Below, one piece after another: positions 20,901 through 32,730 of a stretch of DNA of 64,000 bases (positions are counted from its first letter, which is position 1; each line of letters starts with the position of its first letter). The position numbers and the translations under genes are program-made. Source of the DNA: Nicotiana tabacum (Eukaryota; Streptophyta; Magnoliopsida; Solanales; Solanaceae); contig NC_134102.1 of the NCBI RefSeq assembly GCF_000715075.1, positions 102,274,501 to 102,338,500 on the forward strand, written 5' to 3'. The notes under the pieces were generated by a model, which worked only from the letters and a program-made list of their open reading frames with translations, was not told where the DNA came from and did not search any database.

Positions 20901-21588
20901 TGTGTACGGGTAAAATTGGGGTTAAAGTCGATTTCCTGATGAAGAGAAGAGATAACGTGGTTCGACGCTGGCTTGGGTAAAGTCGAGGGCGCCCACAAGT
21001 CAGAGTCCGGGGGGACGAATGACACGTCAAGAATTGGGCATGGCCAAACATAGGAAGAATCTATCTCAAGCAGAACAAAGAATCGAGGTTAAAGGGAAAA
21101 CGGTTAGAGAGGACGAACGGGGAGCCGAAATATCCGCCATCAACCGGATATTACGGCGCGGATCACGCTTGATATCAACGGCGAATCGTGTTTTACTAGA
21201 AGAAAAGGATTTTTACCTTATTTAGACTTGTACTAGGATTGAAACTCCCTTACTATATAGAGGGAATAACCTTTTCATTTTTTCACCACGATTGACACGC
21301 ATAACAAAGAAAAAAAGTTTACTTTTGTCTTTAGCTATTGTTCAAGTGTTCTTCAGCTATTCATCTCTTTAATTACAACCGAGCTCCATCTCGAGGGCTC
21401 GATCCGAACCGATTCTTACGTTCAAACCTAATGCCAGGCCTAACTATTTCATCTTATATATTTGGTTTGATCGTCTTGTTTTTCTTTAATTTAATTACTT
21501 GTTGTTCTTAGATCACTCGTGTTAAATTAAATCACGTATCCTTTAAATTGCGTACAAATTTAATTGTTACTCATCTTAAGAGTAAATA
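20901..21588 (+). mobile_element. 5' LTR of element A
   Basis: Begins TGTGTACGGGTAAAATTGGGG-type sequence and ends AGTAAATA just before the primer binding site. A TATA-like CTATATAG lies at 21253-21260 (TATATAAAAG in the 3' LTR at 53400-53409). It aligns with 53039-53731 along its whole length, with many substitutions and small indels, indicating an old insertion. Confidence 0.9.
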
Positions 21589-21591
21589 ATT

Positions 21592-21609
21592 TGGTGTCCA
21601 CCGCGGGGC
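21592..21609 (+). promoter_or_regulatory. Primer binding site of element A
   Basis: TGGTGTCCACCGCGGGGC begins three bases after the LTR end. It is the site where a tRNA primes minus-strand synthesis. The family form as I recall it is TGGCGCCCACCGTGGGGC; I do not assign the tRNA. Confidence 0.75.
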
Positions 21610-21699
21610 TAAGGATAGTAGTGGTGATTTAATATGAATCTTTATAACACACCCTATTTTTCACTTGTTCTTTGAAGTCTAATTTCAGAATTATACAAA

Positions 21700-23345
21700 A
21701 TGTCAAATTCTCAGTCTGCTCACTTGAATGTTGACGCCGATTCAGGCCACCACGGTAAAAATAATAACGTGGTACCAAGCAACGACGTACCCCCTGTCGA
21801 CCTTAATGGCGTTCCATTTACTGACCCAGACGACGTCAATTCACAAGTTGCTATCAATATCAACCTACCGACTGATCCCGAAAACAACATTCATGGGCAC
21901 CTCGGGTTTCGGCTCTAGAAGTGCCCGAAGGGGGAGGTGATGAAGTTAGCTAACGTTTAATTTTTGAGATGTTACAAGTTCAGCAAGTGGCAATAACACA
22001 AATGCAGAGTCAACATCACACACAGAACGTTGGCCAACCCAAGCGGGTTGGAGAAGATACTCGAAGAAAAGAACGGAACCAGATGGGTTCATACCTGGGA
22101 AAACTTCTAAGGTTATGAAAATTCTCGAAGCACTGACAAAACGGGTGGAGTCCGACGAAAAGAAGATAGAGGCAAATGACAAGAGGGTGGAGACTTACAA
22201 TTTGAGGGTCGAGCAAATCCCGGGAGCGCCTCCAATGTTGAAGGGACCAGATTCCAAAATGTTCGTTCAGAAACCTTTCCCCTAAGTGTGACACCGAAGC
22301 TAATTCCGAAAAGGTTACGGATGCCCGATATTTCCAAATATAACAAAACCACAGATCCAAACGAGCATGTGACCTCCTACACTTGTGCAATAAAATGCAA
22401 CGACCTCGAGGACGACTAGATCGAGTCGGTGTTGCTAAATATATTTGCGGACCTTATTCAAGGGAGCAATGATATGGTACCATAACTTATCCCAAAATTT
22501 TATTGATTCATTTGCTATGCTTGCAGACGCCTTCATTAAAGCCCATGTCGGCACTATCAAAATTGAGACGAGGAAATCAGACATGTTTAAAGTCAAGTAA
22601 AGGGATAATGAGATGCTTAGAGAGTTCGTGTCGAGGTTCCAGATGGAACGGATGGACCTCCCTCCGGTTGTAGACACTTGGGCTGTTTAGGCATTTACTC
22701 AAGGATTCAACCCCCGAAGTTCGATTTATTTTTAACAGTTGATGCAAAACTTGGTAGAATACCCTGCGGTCACCTGGGCCAATGTCTACAACAGGTACCA
22801 GTCAAAGATCAAAGTCGAGGATGATCAGCTCGGATAGAAGGGGAAACAGATCCAATCGCCACTCGACCAGGAATGATAGGAGAGGAGAACATGGTCAAAA
22901 CAACCGAGGTTTGGTGAATAGAAACGATTTCGATAGATCACCCGAAGGCGGAGATTCCCCAACTATTAGAATATAACTTCAACGTGGATACATCGAGTAT
23001 AGTGTCAGCCATCAGTCGCATCAAGGAGACCAAATAGCCAAGGCCACTCTAGTCCGATCCCACACAGAGGGATCACAACTTGATATGTAAATATCACGGT
23101 ACTCACGGTCACAAAACCGAGGATTGTAGATAGTTAAGAGAAGAACTGACTCGTCTATTCAATAGTGGGCATCTTCGAGAATTCCTAAGCGAGCGGGACA
23201 AAAACCATTTCAAAAATAGGGACGGCAACAAAAAAATCAAGCTAGAAGAACCTCAATATGTGATTAACATGATCATTGGAGGAGCAGATGTTCCACAAGG
23301 GTCAATGATAAAACGCACCAAAGTTTCTATCACAAGAGAAATATG
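21700..23345 (+). pseudogene. gag of element A
   Basis: The ATG at 21700 opens MSNSQSAHLNVDADSG and runs 72 codons before a stop. Capsid-type segments continue in several frames: MPDISKYNKTTDPNEHV at 22320, LREFVSRFQMERMDLPP in the 22614-22670 region, and a zinc-knuckle-like CKYHGTHGHKTEDC near 23090 followed by FNSGHLREFL. These are the retrotransposon gag domain and a CxxH-type knuckle. More than ten stops or shifts interrupt it. Confidence 0.8.
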
Positions 23346-23439
23346 AACCTGAAACTATGTTTCGAAGGGATCCATCTCGTTCAGCGACGAAGACGCCGAG
23401 GGAATCATTCAACCTCACAATGATTCACTGGTAATATTT

Positions 23440-23960
23440 GTAACTATTAATAAATTTTGAGTTAAGTGTGTATTAATTGATCCAGGTAACTCGGGTAACA
23501 TCATCCGATGGAGAGTCGTAGAATAACTAGGCCTGTTGGATCAGTTCGTACCAACATTTCGAGTATTAAACGAGTTCAATATGGAGTGCGAGATCACGAA
23601 GGGCGAAATCACCCTATCGGTCAACACAGCCGAAACCACCCAGGAGACAAAGTTCTATGTAGTAGAGGGGGATATGAGATACAATGCCTTGTTCGGGAGA
23701 TCACAGGTCCACAGCATGAGGGCGGCGCCGTCGAACTTGCATCAAGCATTGAAGTTTCCAACCCCAAGTGGAATCAAAATGGTCTACAGGGAACAACCAA
23801 TCACAAAGGAGATGTTTGCTGTCGAGGAAGTAAGCTCGGTGCCCACAATCACGACATGAAAAAGTGGGGAACTAGTCGAAGAGAAAGGAACCAAATAGCA
23901 ACCACCAATCCCGACCCCGATCGTGCCGAAAAAACATAAGGAATGCCCAACGGAATAGGA
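23440..23960 (+). pseudogene. Protease region of element A
   Basis: Retroviral-type aspartic protease processing gag-pol. An active-site-like IDPGNSGNII lies at about 23480-23510 where the family has DPGSSANII, followed by the open stretch 23536-23859 with FNMECEITKGEITLSV, VVEGDMRYNALFGRS and LKFPTPSGIK, the normal continuation. Stops precede and follow it. Confidence 0.75.
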
Positions 23961-24099
23961 AGATGACTTTGGGGACCTGAGATCCTTCGTAGCACCCGAT
24001 GATACCGATGCCTCCAAGTCGACGATCGAGGAACTGGAATAAGTCATATTGATCAAGCACCTACTGGATAGAAAGGTATACTTGGGCACGGGATTAACC

Positions 24100-25430
24100 C
24101 CTAGCTAAGGAAAAAATTTATTGATTACCTTAAATCTAATGCCGATTGTTTTGCCTGGTCCTACTTAGATATGACAGGGATCCCACTAGAGATAACAACT
24201 CATAAATTGAGCTTGGATCCGAAATTCCACCTGGTCAAACAGAATAGGAGGATGCAGTCCAAATTCAAGCATGTATTCATCAAAGACGAGGTATCTAAAC
24301 TCTTAAAATTAGGTTCCATTCGGGATGTTAAATACCCGGATTGGCTAGATAATGTAGTAGTCATACCTAAAAAAGGAAACGAGCTTAGAATGTGTGTAGA
24401 TTATAAGGACTTGAATAAGGCACGCCCGAATGATCGATGCAATGGCTGGGCACGAGACGCTGAGTTTTCTCGATGCCTATTCTGAGTACAACCAAATACG
24501 GATGGATCCGGGTGACCAAGAGAAGACTTCTTTCATAACTAAGTTTGGCACTTATTGTTATAAGGTGATGTCGTTTAGGTTAAAAAATGCCGGTGCCACA
24601 TATCAACGCATAGTTAACCGAATGTTTGAGGAACAGATAGGAAAATCAATGGAGGTTTATATTAACGATATGCAAGTTAATTCCCTGAGATCAGAGGACC
24701 ATTTGAAACATTTGCAGGAAACCTTTGACATACTAAGGGAATACAACATGAAGCTGAACCCAGAGAAGTGTGCCTTCGGAGTCGGCTCGGGTAAGTTTCT
24801 CGGTTCCATGGTATCTAACCGAGGAATAGAGATCAACCCAGATAAAATAAAGACCATAGAAGATATCACCGTGGCCGGCAACGTCAAGGCAATACAGAGA
24901 CTGACCAGGCGGATAGCCGCATTGGACCGATTTATTTCTAGGTCATCGGATAAGAGACATTGATTCTTCTCGTTACTAAAAGAAAAAGAACGACTTCTCT
25001 TGGACCCCAGAATGTCAACAAGATTTAGAAGATCTTAAACGATATTTATCAAGTCCTCCTTTGCAGCACACCCTGAAGGCTAACGAGCAGTTATACCTCT
25101 ACTTGGCAGTCTCCGAGGTAGCGGTAGGTGGTGTTCTGGTCCGGGAAGAAGAAGGTACGCAATTTCCTATCTATTTTGTTAGTAGAACCCTAGGTGATGC
25201 GGAAACGAGGTATCCATACGTAGAAAAATTAGTTATTGCCTTATAAAGAGCATCTAGGAAACTAAAACCATACTTTCAATATCACCATATATGTGCCGTG
25301 GCCTCGTATCCACTAAGGAATGTCATGCATAGACCTGAGCTTTCAGATTGGCTAGCAAATTGGGTCGTAAAGGTCAGCGGGTACGATATTGAGTATAAAC
25401 CCTGAATAGCTATAAAATCTCAGATTTTGG
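24100..25430 (+). pseudogene. Reverse transcriptase and RNase H of element A, catalytic site altered
   Basis: 24171-24485 carries the RT entry (VSKLLKLGSIRDVKYPDWL, VVIPKKGNELRMCVDYKDLN), and after a frameshift 24430-24963 continues FLDAYSEYNQI, MSFRLKNAGATYQR and the catalytic box YINDM at 24658-24672. The box is normally Y-V-D-D-M; here the first catalytic Asp is Asn, so the copy would be inactive even if repaired elsewhere. RNase H follows (25061-25246: LYLYLAVSEVAVGGVLVREE, YFVSRTLGDAETRYPYVEK). Confidence 0.85.
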
Positions 25431-25439
25431 CAAACTTGG

Positions 25440-25960
25440 CGGCCGACATCACACCGACCTTGATCCCCGAGTTGGAGAAAGAATTATTACTTGCCTCGGG
25501 GACCAGCTTAGGGGTTTGGACCCTATTTACGGATGATGCTTCTAATGCGGAAGGGTCCGGGTTGGGAATCATACTAAAACCAACCATGGGTAATGATATA
25601 AGGTAGTCTATTAGAACTGTGAATTTGACTAATAATGAAGCCGAATATGAGGCTATGATTGCAGGTCTAGAACAGGCTAAGAGCCCGGGGGCTGAGGTAA
25701 TCGAAGCCAAGTGAGATTCCCTCCTCGTTGTTAACCAAGTTAATAGAACATTTGAAGTAAAATAAGACCGGATGCCGAGATACTTGGATAAATTAGAAGT
25801 AACGTTACATCAGTTCAAGGAACCGACTCTACAACATGTGCCCCAAGATTAAAATAACGAGGCCGATGCATTGGCTAATCTAGGGTCGTCTGTCTACTCT
25901 GATGAATTTAATTCCGGAACAGTAGTGCAATTGATGAGCTTGGTGATAGAGGAAGGCCAT
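25440..25960 (+). pseudogene. Second, archaeal-type RNase H of element A
   Basis: The reading frame, with stops, shows WTLFTDDASNAEGSGLGIIL, TNNEAEYEAMIAGLEQA, DSLLVVNQV and NNEADALANLGSS, the motif order of an archaeal-type RNase H. Such an extra RNase H after the normal one is diagnostic of the Tat lineage (Ogre, Retand, Grande relatives). The first motif keeps Asp; several in-frame stops occur (for example at 25603, 25712 and 25850). Confidence 0.85.
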
Positions 25961-26039
25961 GCCGAGGTAAACTCAACAAGCTTGACTTGGGATTGAAGAA
26001 ACAAATACATAGACTACCTTCAGAAAGGGAAATTGCTAT

Positions 26040-27034
26040 CGAATGCCAAAGAATCAAGGGCCCTTCGAACTAAGGCTTCCAAGTTTAGCTTAGTTGAAGG
26101 AAAACTATACCGAAGATAATTTTAAGATCGTTAGAGAGGTAATTGGGTGTTGGGGAGACCGATTACTTGATGAGGGAAATCCACGAGGGTACTTGCGGAA
26201 ACCATTTAGGGGCAGAATTGCTGCTTTGGAAATTAATTAGAGCCGGTTATTACTGTAATTAGATGGAAAATGATGCAAAGGAATTTGTTAAAAAATGCAA
26301 CAAATGCCAAAGGCATGCCTCGAAGATCTACCAACCGGAGGAGATGCTTCACCCAGTCCTTTCCCCTTACCCGTTTATGAAATGGGGAATGGACATCATA
26401 GGTCGTTTTGCCATTGTAACCCGGTAAGGCCCAGTATATCTTACTTTTGACCGATTACTTATCCAAGTGGGTTGAAGAACATGCGTTCCAGAAAGTTAGA
26501 GAAAAGGAGGTCATCAACTTCATCTGGGATCATATAATATTCTGGTTCGGAATATCGACCAAAATCACGTGTGACAAGGGGAGACAGTTCATCAGTGGCA
26601 AGGTCAATAAGATCTTCGAAGATCAAAAAGTAAAACAAATTCTATCGACCCCTTACCACCAGAGTGCAAACGGTCAAGGGAGTCAACAAACAAAACTATA
26701 TTGCAGAAGTTGAAGAAAAGATTGACCAACTCAAAACAAAAGTGGAACGAAATCCTACCCGAGGTCCTGTAGGCATATCAAATAACTTCAAAGTCAAGTA
26801 CCGGTGAAACACCATTCTCTTTAGTCTACGGTGTAGAGTCTTTGATTCTGGTAGAAGTGGGAAGACCGAGCTTAAGATTCCGATATGCTATTGAGACATC
26901 GAACAACGAGGCCATGGGCAGGAGCCTAAATATAGCAGACGAAAGGCGAGAAGCTGCCCTAGTCTAGTTAGCGTCTCAAAAGTAGTGAATGAGAAGATAC
27001 TACAATCGAAGGGCAAACCTTCGACACTACCAAG
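26040..27034 (+). pseudogene. Integrase of element A, N-terminal and core part
   Basis: Integrase inserts the cDNA into the genome. An HHCC-like zinc segment (EIHEGTCGNHLGAE ... CNKCQRHAS, about 26178-26315) precedes the core, with MKWGMDIIGRF (first Asp), the open run 26447-26713 (WVEEHAFQKVREKEVINFI, ITCDKGRQFISG with the second Asp), and ETPFSLVYGVESLILVEVG near 26806. The + strand frame reaches YYNRRANLRHYQV at about 27034 and then breaks; the C-terminal part is on the opposite strand at 27035-27248. Confidence 0.85.
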
Positions 27035-27248
27035 TATGTGTTCATACCTTAGAAGTAGTGTCTCTTTAAGTGTGCCTCATTCCAATTGTTGGGTAGTTGT
27101 ACACCATTTCCGGACTTGAGGTGGTACGCGCCTTTCCCGGTTATATCGTTGACTATGTGCGGTCCCTCCCAGTTCGGGCCTAGTTTTCCGTCATTCGGGT
27201 TCTTGGTATGCAGTGTTACTTTCCTCAACATTAAGTCCTCGATTTCCT
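27035..27248 (-). pseudogene. Inverted C-terminal part of element A integrase
   Basis: The minus strand encodes EDLMLRKVTLHTKNPND, KLGPNWEGPHIVNDITGKGA and NNWNEAHLKRHYF, then a stop. This is what should follow the + strand segment that ends at 27034: the family normally reads ...RRANLRHFQVGDLVLRKV. The integrase is therefore split across strands by an inversion. On the minus strand it is preceded without a gap by LTR sequence of element C. Confidence 0.9.
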
Positions 27249-27910
27249 TGTGAATTATCCAAGTCTTGGGCAAAGATTGATGAACAATTAGCTTAGGAAT
27301 CCCCCTCTCACTCTAGAAAACTTTCCTCTCTAAAATATCAGTTAGAACCAACCAAAATAAACCCCAAGTTGTTTTTATAAAAATGGGAACGGGTGAAGTT
27401 TTCCAATACTTAAACTCTACGAAGTCGGGTCTGCGGTTATAGACCAGTCCTCAAAATAGGTTTTCCGCCCGCAAAAGGGACCGCAGAAAGGGTCCCAAAA
27501 ACTGGACAGGGCTGGATAGGTCTACGATGGATCTGCGGTCCGCAGATCAGTTCTGCGGTCCACAGATCAGTTCTGCGGTCGCATAATGGACCGCAGAACC
27601 TCATTCCGAAGTTTTCTCATGCTGGATATGCGATGGATTGTACGGCCCACAAAATGGTTATGCAGTCGCATAATGGGCCGCATAATGGTCATCAAAATTA
27701 ACTCAAGTTCTGTATCACTCTGCAGCCGATCTGCGGCCCATAAAGTGGTTCCGCGGTCGCATAGTAGACCGCAAAAATGCCATGGTCTGCAAAATGATTC
27801 AGTCAACTCCTGATGTACAGTACAACCCACAAAGTCCGTACTCAATCACATTACTCTACCTCGGCGCCACGAAAGCCCGAATTCTAGGTGAAACTTTTCG
27901 GGGTCTTACA
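27249..27910 (-). mobile_element. Inverted fragment of element C LTR (first ~660 bp)
   Basis: Read on the minus strand it begins TGTAAGACCCCG and follows the 3' LTR of element C from 47552 to about 48225, including the run of GCGGTCC/GGACCGC motifs and TTCATCAATCTTTGCCCAAG. It ends ...ATTCACAAGGAAA exactly where integrase sequence starts. It is opposite in orientation to the other C LTR pieces. Confidence 0.88.
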
Positions 27911-28233
27911 CCTTCTATGTTTCTGAACTTAGGATTTTGGTTCTTGACTCAGGGTGTGATAGCCCCCTAGTATTCGAGACTAAATTTTGAGGGCTCGAAT
28001 ACTATCAATCTGATATGGACGATATGTAGTCTCCGGTCTTAGACAGGGTCTTGAAAACTAGGGTAGCACACTTATTGTTGCCTCATTGAAAACCTTGTCC
28101 TAAAACCCACTTAGAAAAAAAAAAGGTCGAAGGGAAAAAAAAGTGCAACACATGCTTTTAGACCTAATCCTTGGATTTGACTTCGATTCAGTACCTGCAT
28201 GAGTTAATTCAAAGCTTAATAAACCATAAAAAA
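27911..28233 (+). mobile_element. Probable element A sequence downstream of pol
   Basis: Not LTR of C and not coding. The wording GTGTGATAGCCCCC, TTTTGAGGGCTCGAATACT and GTCTTGAAAACTAGGGTAGC resembles, from memory, the region following pol in related Solanaceae Tat elements. Assignment is inference from position between rearranged A and C pieces. Confidence 0.45.
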
Positions 28234-29785
28234 TGTAAAATTGAATCCATGATGTCCTTGTAAGTTGTAGTTATGATTTGATCAAGCTCTTATGTCTCAT
28301 GTTCCGAGTTGTTTCTTATAAACTTGACTCTTCCGAACAAACTATGTGTCAAAAGTTATATGCTCAAAATGTATACCGAATGCTCTTATCATATTGTGTT
28401 ATCCTTCGAGATTATATTCAAATGTGACCATGTGTCAAAATATTATGAATTCAATTATGTCTCAAATGCTAGTTATTATGCCAAATTGTGGAAAAAAACC
28501 TAAGGTTTCTAAGACTCTTATTTGCTCATATGTGTACTAAAGGCCGTGATTAGAGATGATTTGTTGTTGATAATCCATGATGATGTTTGAAAGTGAAAGG
28601 GGTGATCATGGCATAAGAAATACGGCCACTGTGCCAAGAATGATATTACAATTGTGGCCACTAGTGACAATGAAATGAAAAGATGAGGAAATGACTATGA
28701 AATGTTATATAATAAACATTTGGGAGTATTGTTAGCCACCAAGGAAGGGTAAGTTGAAATGACCTAACCCCAAAACTACACGTGCTAGGTGTGTATTGTG
28801 ATTATTCCCCTTGTTTGGTATGAGATTGATGTGATGATATTATCCCCCTTAAATGGGATGAGATGATTGCTAGAAAAGGGTGATGTCGATCCACATGGCT
28901 TTATGGTGAGACAGCCTAGCCGGTCGGGTCGAGATCGGACTCCATGCCGCATACATGGTGGTGATTGTGCTTGAGATTGTGATTGAGACAATGATTGAGA
29001 TCTTTATAGTGATTGTGATTGTGGTTGATGTATTTGGGTGAGACGGACTAACCAATCGGGCCGTGATCGAACTCCATGCCAAAATTGCGGTGGTATATCG
29101 GTGCTAAACATCTCCCAACCTAATATATGTAATTTACTTGAAATCTTATCTTGCTCCCAACTTGGTTTCTTGGTATTGTTTGAGGCTTCCATTGATGCTA
29201 TGATTGTTCTTCCTTGTTTTATTACTTGTTCTACTGAGAGGGTGTTTATTCATTCATCCTAGTACTATTCCATATGTACTAACATCCCTTTTACCGGGGG
29301 AACTGCATCTTTAATAGATGCAGGTGGTTCCACAACAAGAGGCTTTGATCAATGATAGCGGTATACCCTCTTTCCAGCTGACTTGGTGAGCCCCACTTTA
29401 TTTCGGGGTCATGTATCTTTTGTTCCTTGTGTATTATGTTTTGAGGTATAGCCGGGGCCTTGTTGCCGACACTATCATAGTACTCTTTTGTATATATTAG
29501 AGGTTCCGTAGACATAGTGTGGGTTGTATGTTGGTGTTGGGAGAGTCAAACTTGTAAGGTTGTAATTGTACCATATGTTCCACTTCAAACTATGAAAATG
29601 TATGTATTTTGAGATTTATAAATGATGTAACTAGTGATAATGAATTGGTGTTGTTCACATGATCCTCTTCATTGTCTAATTAATGAAATAGATCTTCTCT
29701 TTATTCAGGAGTGAGTTCGGGTAGAAGGTATTGTACAAGCTTGCTCGACCGAGTTATCTCGGTTGAGGGCTGGTCGCACTCCCTG
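28234..29785 (+). mobile_element. 5' LTR of element C, tail part
   Basis: It aligns in direct orientation with 48611-49967 (for example CATGATGTCCTTGTAAGTTG here against CATGATGTCCTCGTAAGTTG there) and continues about 215 bp beyond the end of that copy. It includes GTGATTGTGATTG-type simple repeats and TATCTCGGTTGAGGGC near its end. It stops abruptly at 29785, where element B's truncated LTR begins; the primer binding site and the first part of gag are missing. Confidence 0.85.
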
Positions 29786-30590
29786 AAATCGACCAACCAT
29801 TATATATATATATTGAATGATGAACACATATTTACATTAAACCCACGTAGAATTCACAACCTTAGTATTTAAAATTAGCTACTAATACTAGAATACAAAA
29901 ACAATGTAATAAAAAAAGTCATGAAGCTTACAAATATAGACAAAGTCTTGGAGTTTCTCTCACAAACTTCCAAAATAATGGTGCATTCAATTCTCTAAGT
30001 GTAGCCTCTATCCGTCAGACCAATTCCAACACAAAAACCCTAATTATTCTATTTATAATGGTCTAAAAGTCATGGTAAAAAAATAACAAAAATAACCCTG
30101 CAGATAGATTCTACGACCGCAGAAGGCTTTCGGGGTCCGCAGATCTTCAGTTTCACCGCAGAATTGATCGAACAATCTTCCAGTGTTTCCTTCGCATTTT
30201 GGTTATGCGGTCCGCATATCACTTTTGCGGCCGCATAACACATCGCATAATCATATTAAGTGGAATTCTGTTAATATTATGTGATCAATATGCGGTCCGC
30301 ACAAACGTTTTGCGACCGCATAATGGATCGCAGACTTGGCTATCAGCAACTGGACCTTTCTGCTTCATTCTGCGATGAGTCTGCGGCCCGCACATCACTT
30401 TTGTGGCCGCAGACCAGCCGCATTTCTGCCTTTCATAGGTTTTTGACATCTTCTTTTATGATCTTGGTTCTTCAAGTATGGTCTCCTACAAAACACCAAA
30501 TCTACATAAGAAATGACTTATAATGCTATAAAAGATGTGTTAAAGTCTATATAATTAGTGTCAAAAGTGTCGCATTTGTACGACACATCA
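29786..30590 (-). mobile_element. 3' LTR of element B, truncated
   Basis: Begins on the minus strand TGATGTGTCGTACAAATGCG at 30590 and matches the other LTR down to the AT-rich run and CGACCAACC. It is cut at 29786, the point corresponding to 42691, so about 600 bp of the LTR's 3' end are lost. Confidence 0.88.
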
Positions 30591-30607
30591 ACACCCCCAA
30601 CTTAGAC
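30591..30607 (-). promoter_or_regulatory. Polypurine tract of element B
   Basis: On the minus strand GTCTAAGTTGGGGGTGT abuts the LTR start. A similar string (AAGTCTAAGTTAGGGGTGTT) lies at about 31424-31443, a possible second or duplicated tract. Confidence 0.75.
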
Positions 30608-32730
30608 TCTTGCTTTCCCTCAGGAAACAAACAAGAAATAATATATATCAATTGACCAAATGCTAATCTACTTCCGACTGATCATAAAGCAACAATGACT
30701 ATGGATGGTGCTGACTGTTAGCTAACAAGCATATAACCCCCTTTTATATTCGCTCTTCTTTAAGGACACATATCATGTAACAGTTTGAATAATCAGTTTG
30801 TGAGCTTCGAGCCTCTAGAACAATGACAGAGTGCTACTCATAGCTAGATATGCACTTGTATCCTACTTTAAGAAGCCTAATTTCTGCTAAATCTTGCAAT
30901 TCATGCATGCTCACATCAAAGAAAATCCCCAACTCAACACATATGTACATGGGATATAATCAAACACTTTTGTACTAAAAAAGAAGGCTAAGTGCTACAA
31001 GTATCAGTCCATATGCTTGCCCTTATTTTAACTCATTACTACCCCAGGAATAATTGGTTGTAGATTAAAAAGGACTTTTCAAGGGTTGTAGTGTAGGCTT
31101 CGGTACATGTTGGATGAATATTTGAGAATATAGTGACTATACCCTCCTTGAACGCTACACGCACACATTGTTTTATGAACTTTTTGCATTTTACTTCTTT
31201 TTAAACCACATGGCCCTTATTGACCTCTAGTGCCAACATAGAACCACCTTAAAGTACCTCTCTAATTTTCTCAAAACTCCATACATATATATACATATAT
31301 TTTCTTATTATTTATTTATTTATTTTTAATTTATTGGAGCTTGAGTTTATTCATCTAACACAATTTTGAGGTATTTGCTTCTACACAGAATGAACATCTT
31401 CTCCATTTTCCCATTGATACCAACACCCCTAACTTAGACTTTTAGCTTCATTCTCAACATTCAAGGAGGGACGGGTTCAAACGAGGGAATTATTTCACAA
31501 AAGGGTAAAGGTTTGTAATGTAGTAGCCAAATAAAAGGTTAGAGGCTCAACGTGAGATAACTAGGATAATACATGCACCAGGGAGGTAAATTTGGTCAAG
31601 AACTAGTTAGCAATCACAAAGAGAGCCTAAGATCATTTCGACACCCAATCAGCAACATGAGATTTGCATTAAGGAACCAACCGGGCAAGTTCTAGACATT
31701 ACAAGTTGAGCACATGCATTATTTACATAAATTTTCACCACTCACAATGCATTAATTGCTCGAATCGGCATGATTTTAGCTCTCAAGTGAATACAAGGCA
31801 ATTCAATGCTTCATCAAATTATATTTGAGATTCTAAGTAAGCACAAAGTCAAAGAGCGAGCCTCGATTTCACAAGAATGACTAACTATTTATTCACAAAA
31901 TTGAAGGGTGCAATTTATTCCACAAAAACTTATCATATGCTTGAATATAGAACAAAAGCACCAAACAAATCAAAATGTTTTATGCCACGGCCATGGTTCT
32001 ACTATTACACCTTGGAAAAAAACCCCGTCAAAGAAAAACCAAGGGGAATTCATTACTATATACAAATCTACACTAGTGGGACTAAGAGTCTATATACAAG
32101 TTGCAAAAGTCTGTCGAATACCCCACCCCAAGTTAAGAACATGCAGTGTCCCCAATGCATTGAAAACAAAATAAGAACAAAGTTTAGGAGCTTCGTGGGG
32201 CGCACTAGACGCTTGGAATATCTTAGGCGATTGTGGAGCCTGGAGCTGAAACTGTGGAGGTAGTGGGTGGATCATCTAACTGGGCAACGATGTATGAGAC
32301 CAAAGTAGGAAGCACCGCCTGTTGCGGAGCCGGGTCATGGACCTGTGAGCTGCTGGCCTTACCTGATGAAAGCTATGTGGTTGTGGTAGTAGCTCTGGCA
32401 GCCATATCTGCAAGTGAATGTGCGATAGATGTCTACATATCAACCTCCTCTTCACCCAGTTCCCCTGTAACAACAACAACCTGTTTGCCTCTGTTATCCC
32501 TATGATCATCACCCTCTTCAAATATCCGCTCCTCATAGGTTTATTCACGAGACTCTCCAGATTTCTCATCTGAATGATCATTGTTTTGTGCAACGGAACC
32601 CGGAGTTTGTGAGATGTCAGTACCGTGTGCCTCCTCAGTTGATGGGAAGTTTGTGAAATCCAAATCAAGACTTAGTACATGGGAGGTGCCGATGCCCTGC
32701 TCCCCTTCCACCAGAAAATGGGTGGTCAAA
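30608..32730 (-). mobile_element. Non-coding 3' region of element B
   Basis: Between the extra ORF and the polypurine tract lies about 2.1 kb without recognisable coding potential. Short ORFs on both strands show no motif. Confidence 0.5.

Noticed and set aside
23508..23939. 143-codon ORF overlapping element A protease
   Set aside because: Shadow frame; the protease motifs are in the overlapping frame starting at 23536.
28870..29192. Minus-strand Thr/Ile/Ser-rich ORFs
   Set aside because: They come from GTGATTGTGATTG simple repeats in the LTR of element C.
27249..29785. CRISPR-like or satellite array from repeated GCGGTCC words
   Set aside because: Spacing and sequence are irregular, the words lie inside LTRs and the DNA is plant nuclear.
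31424..31443. Second LTR boundary in element B's 3' region
   Set aside because: The string resembles the polypurine tract at 30591, but no LTR start follows it.
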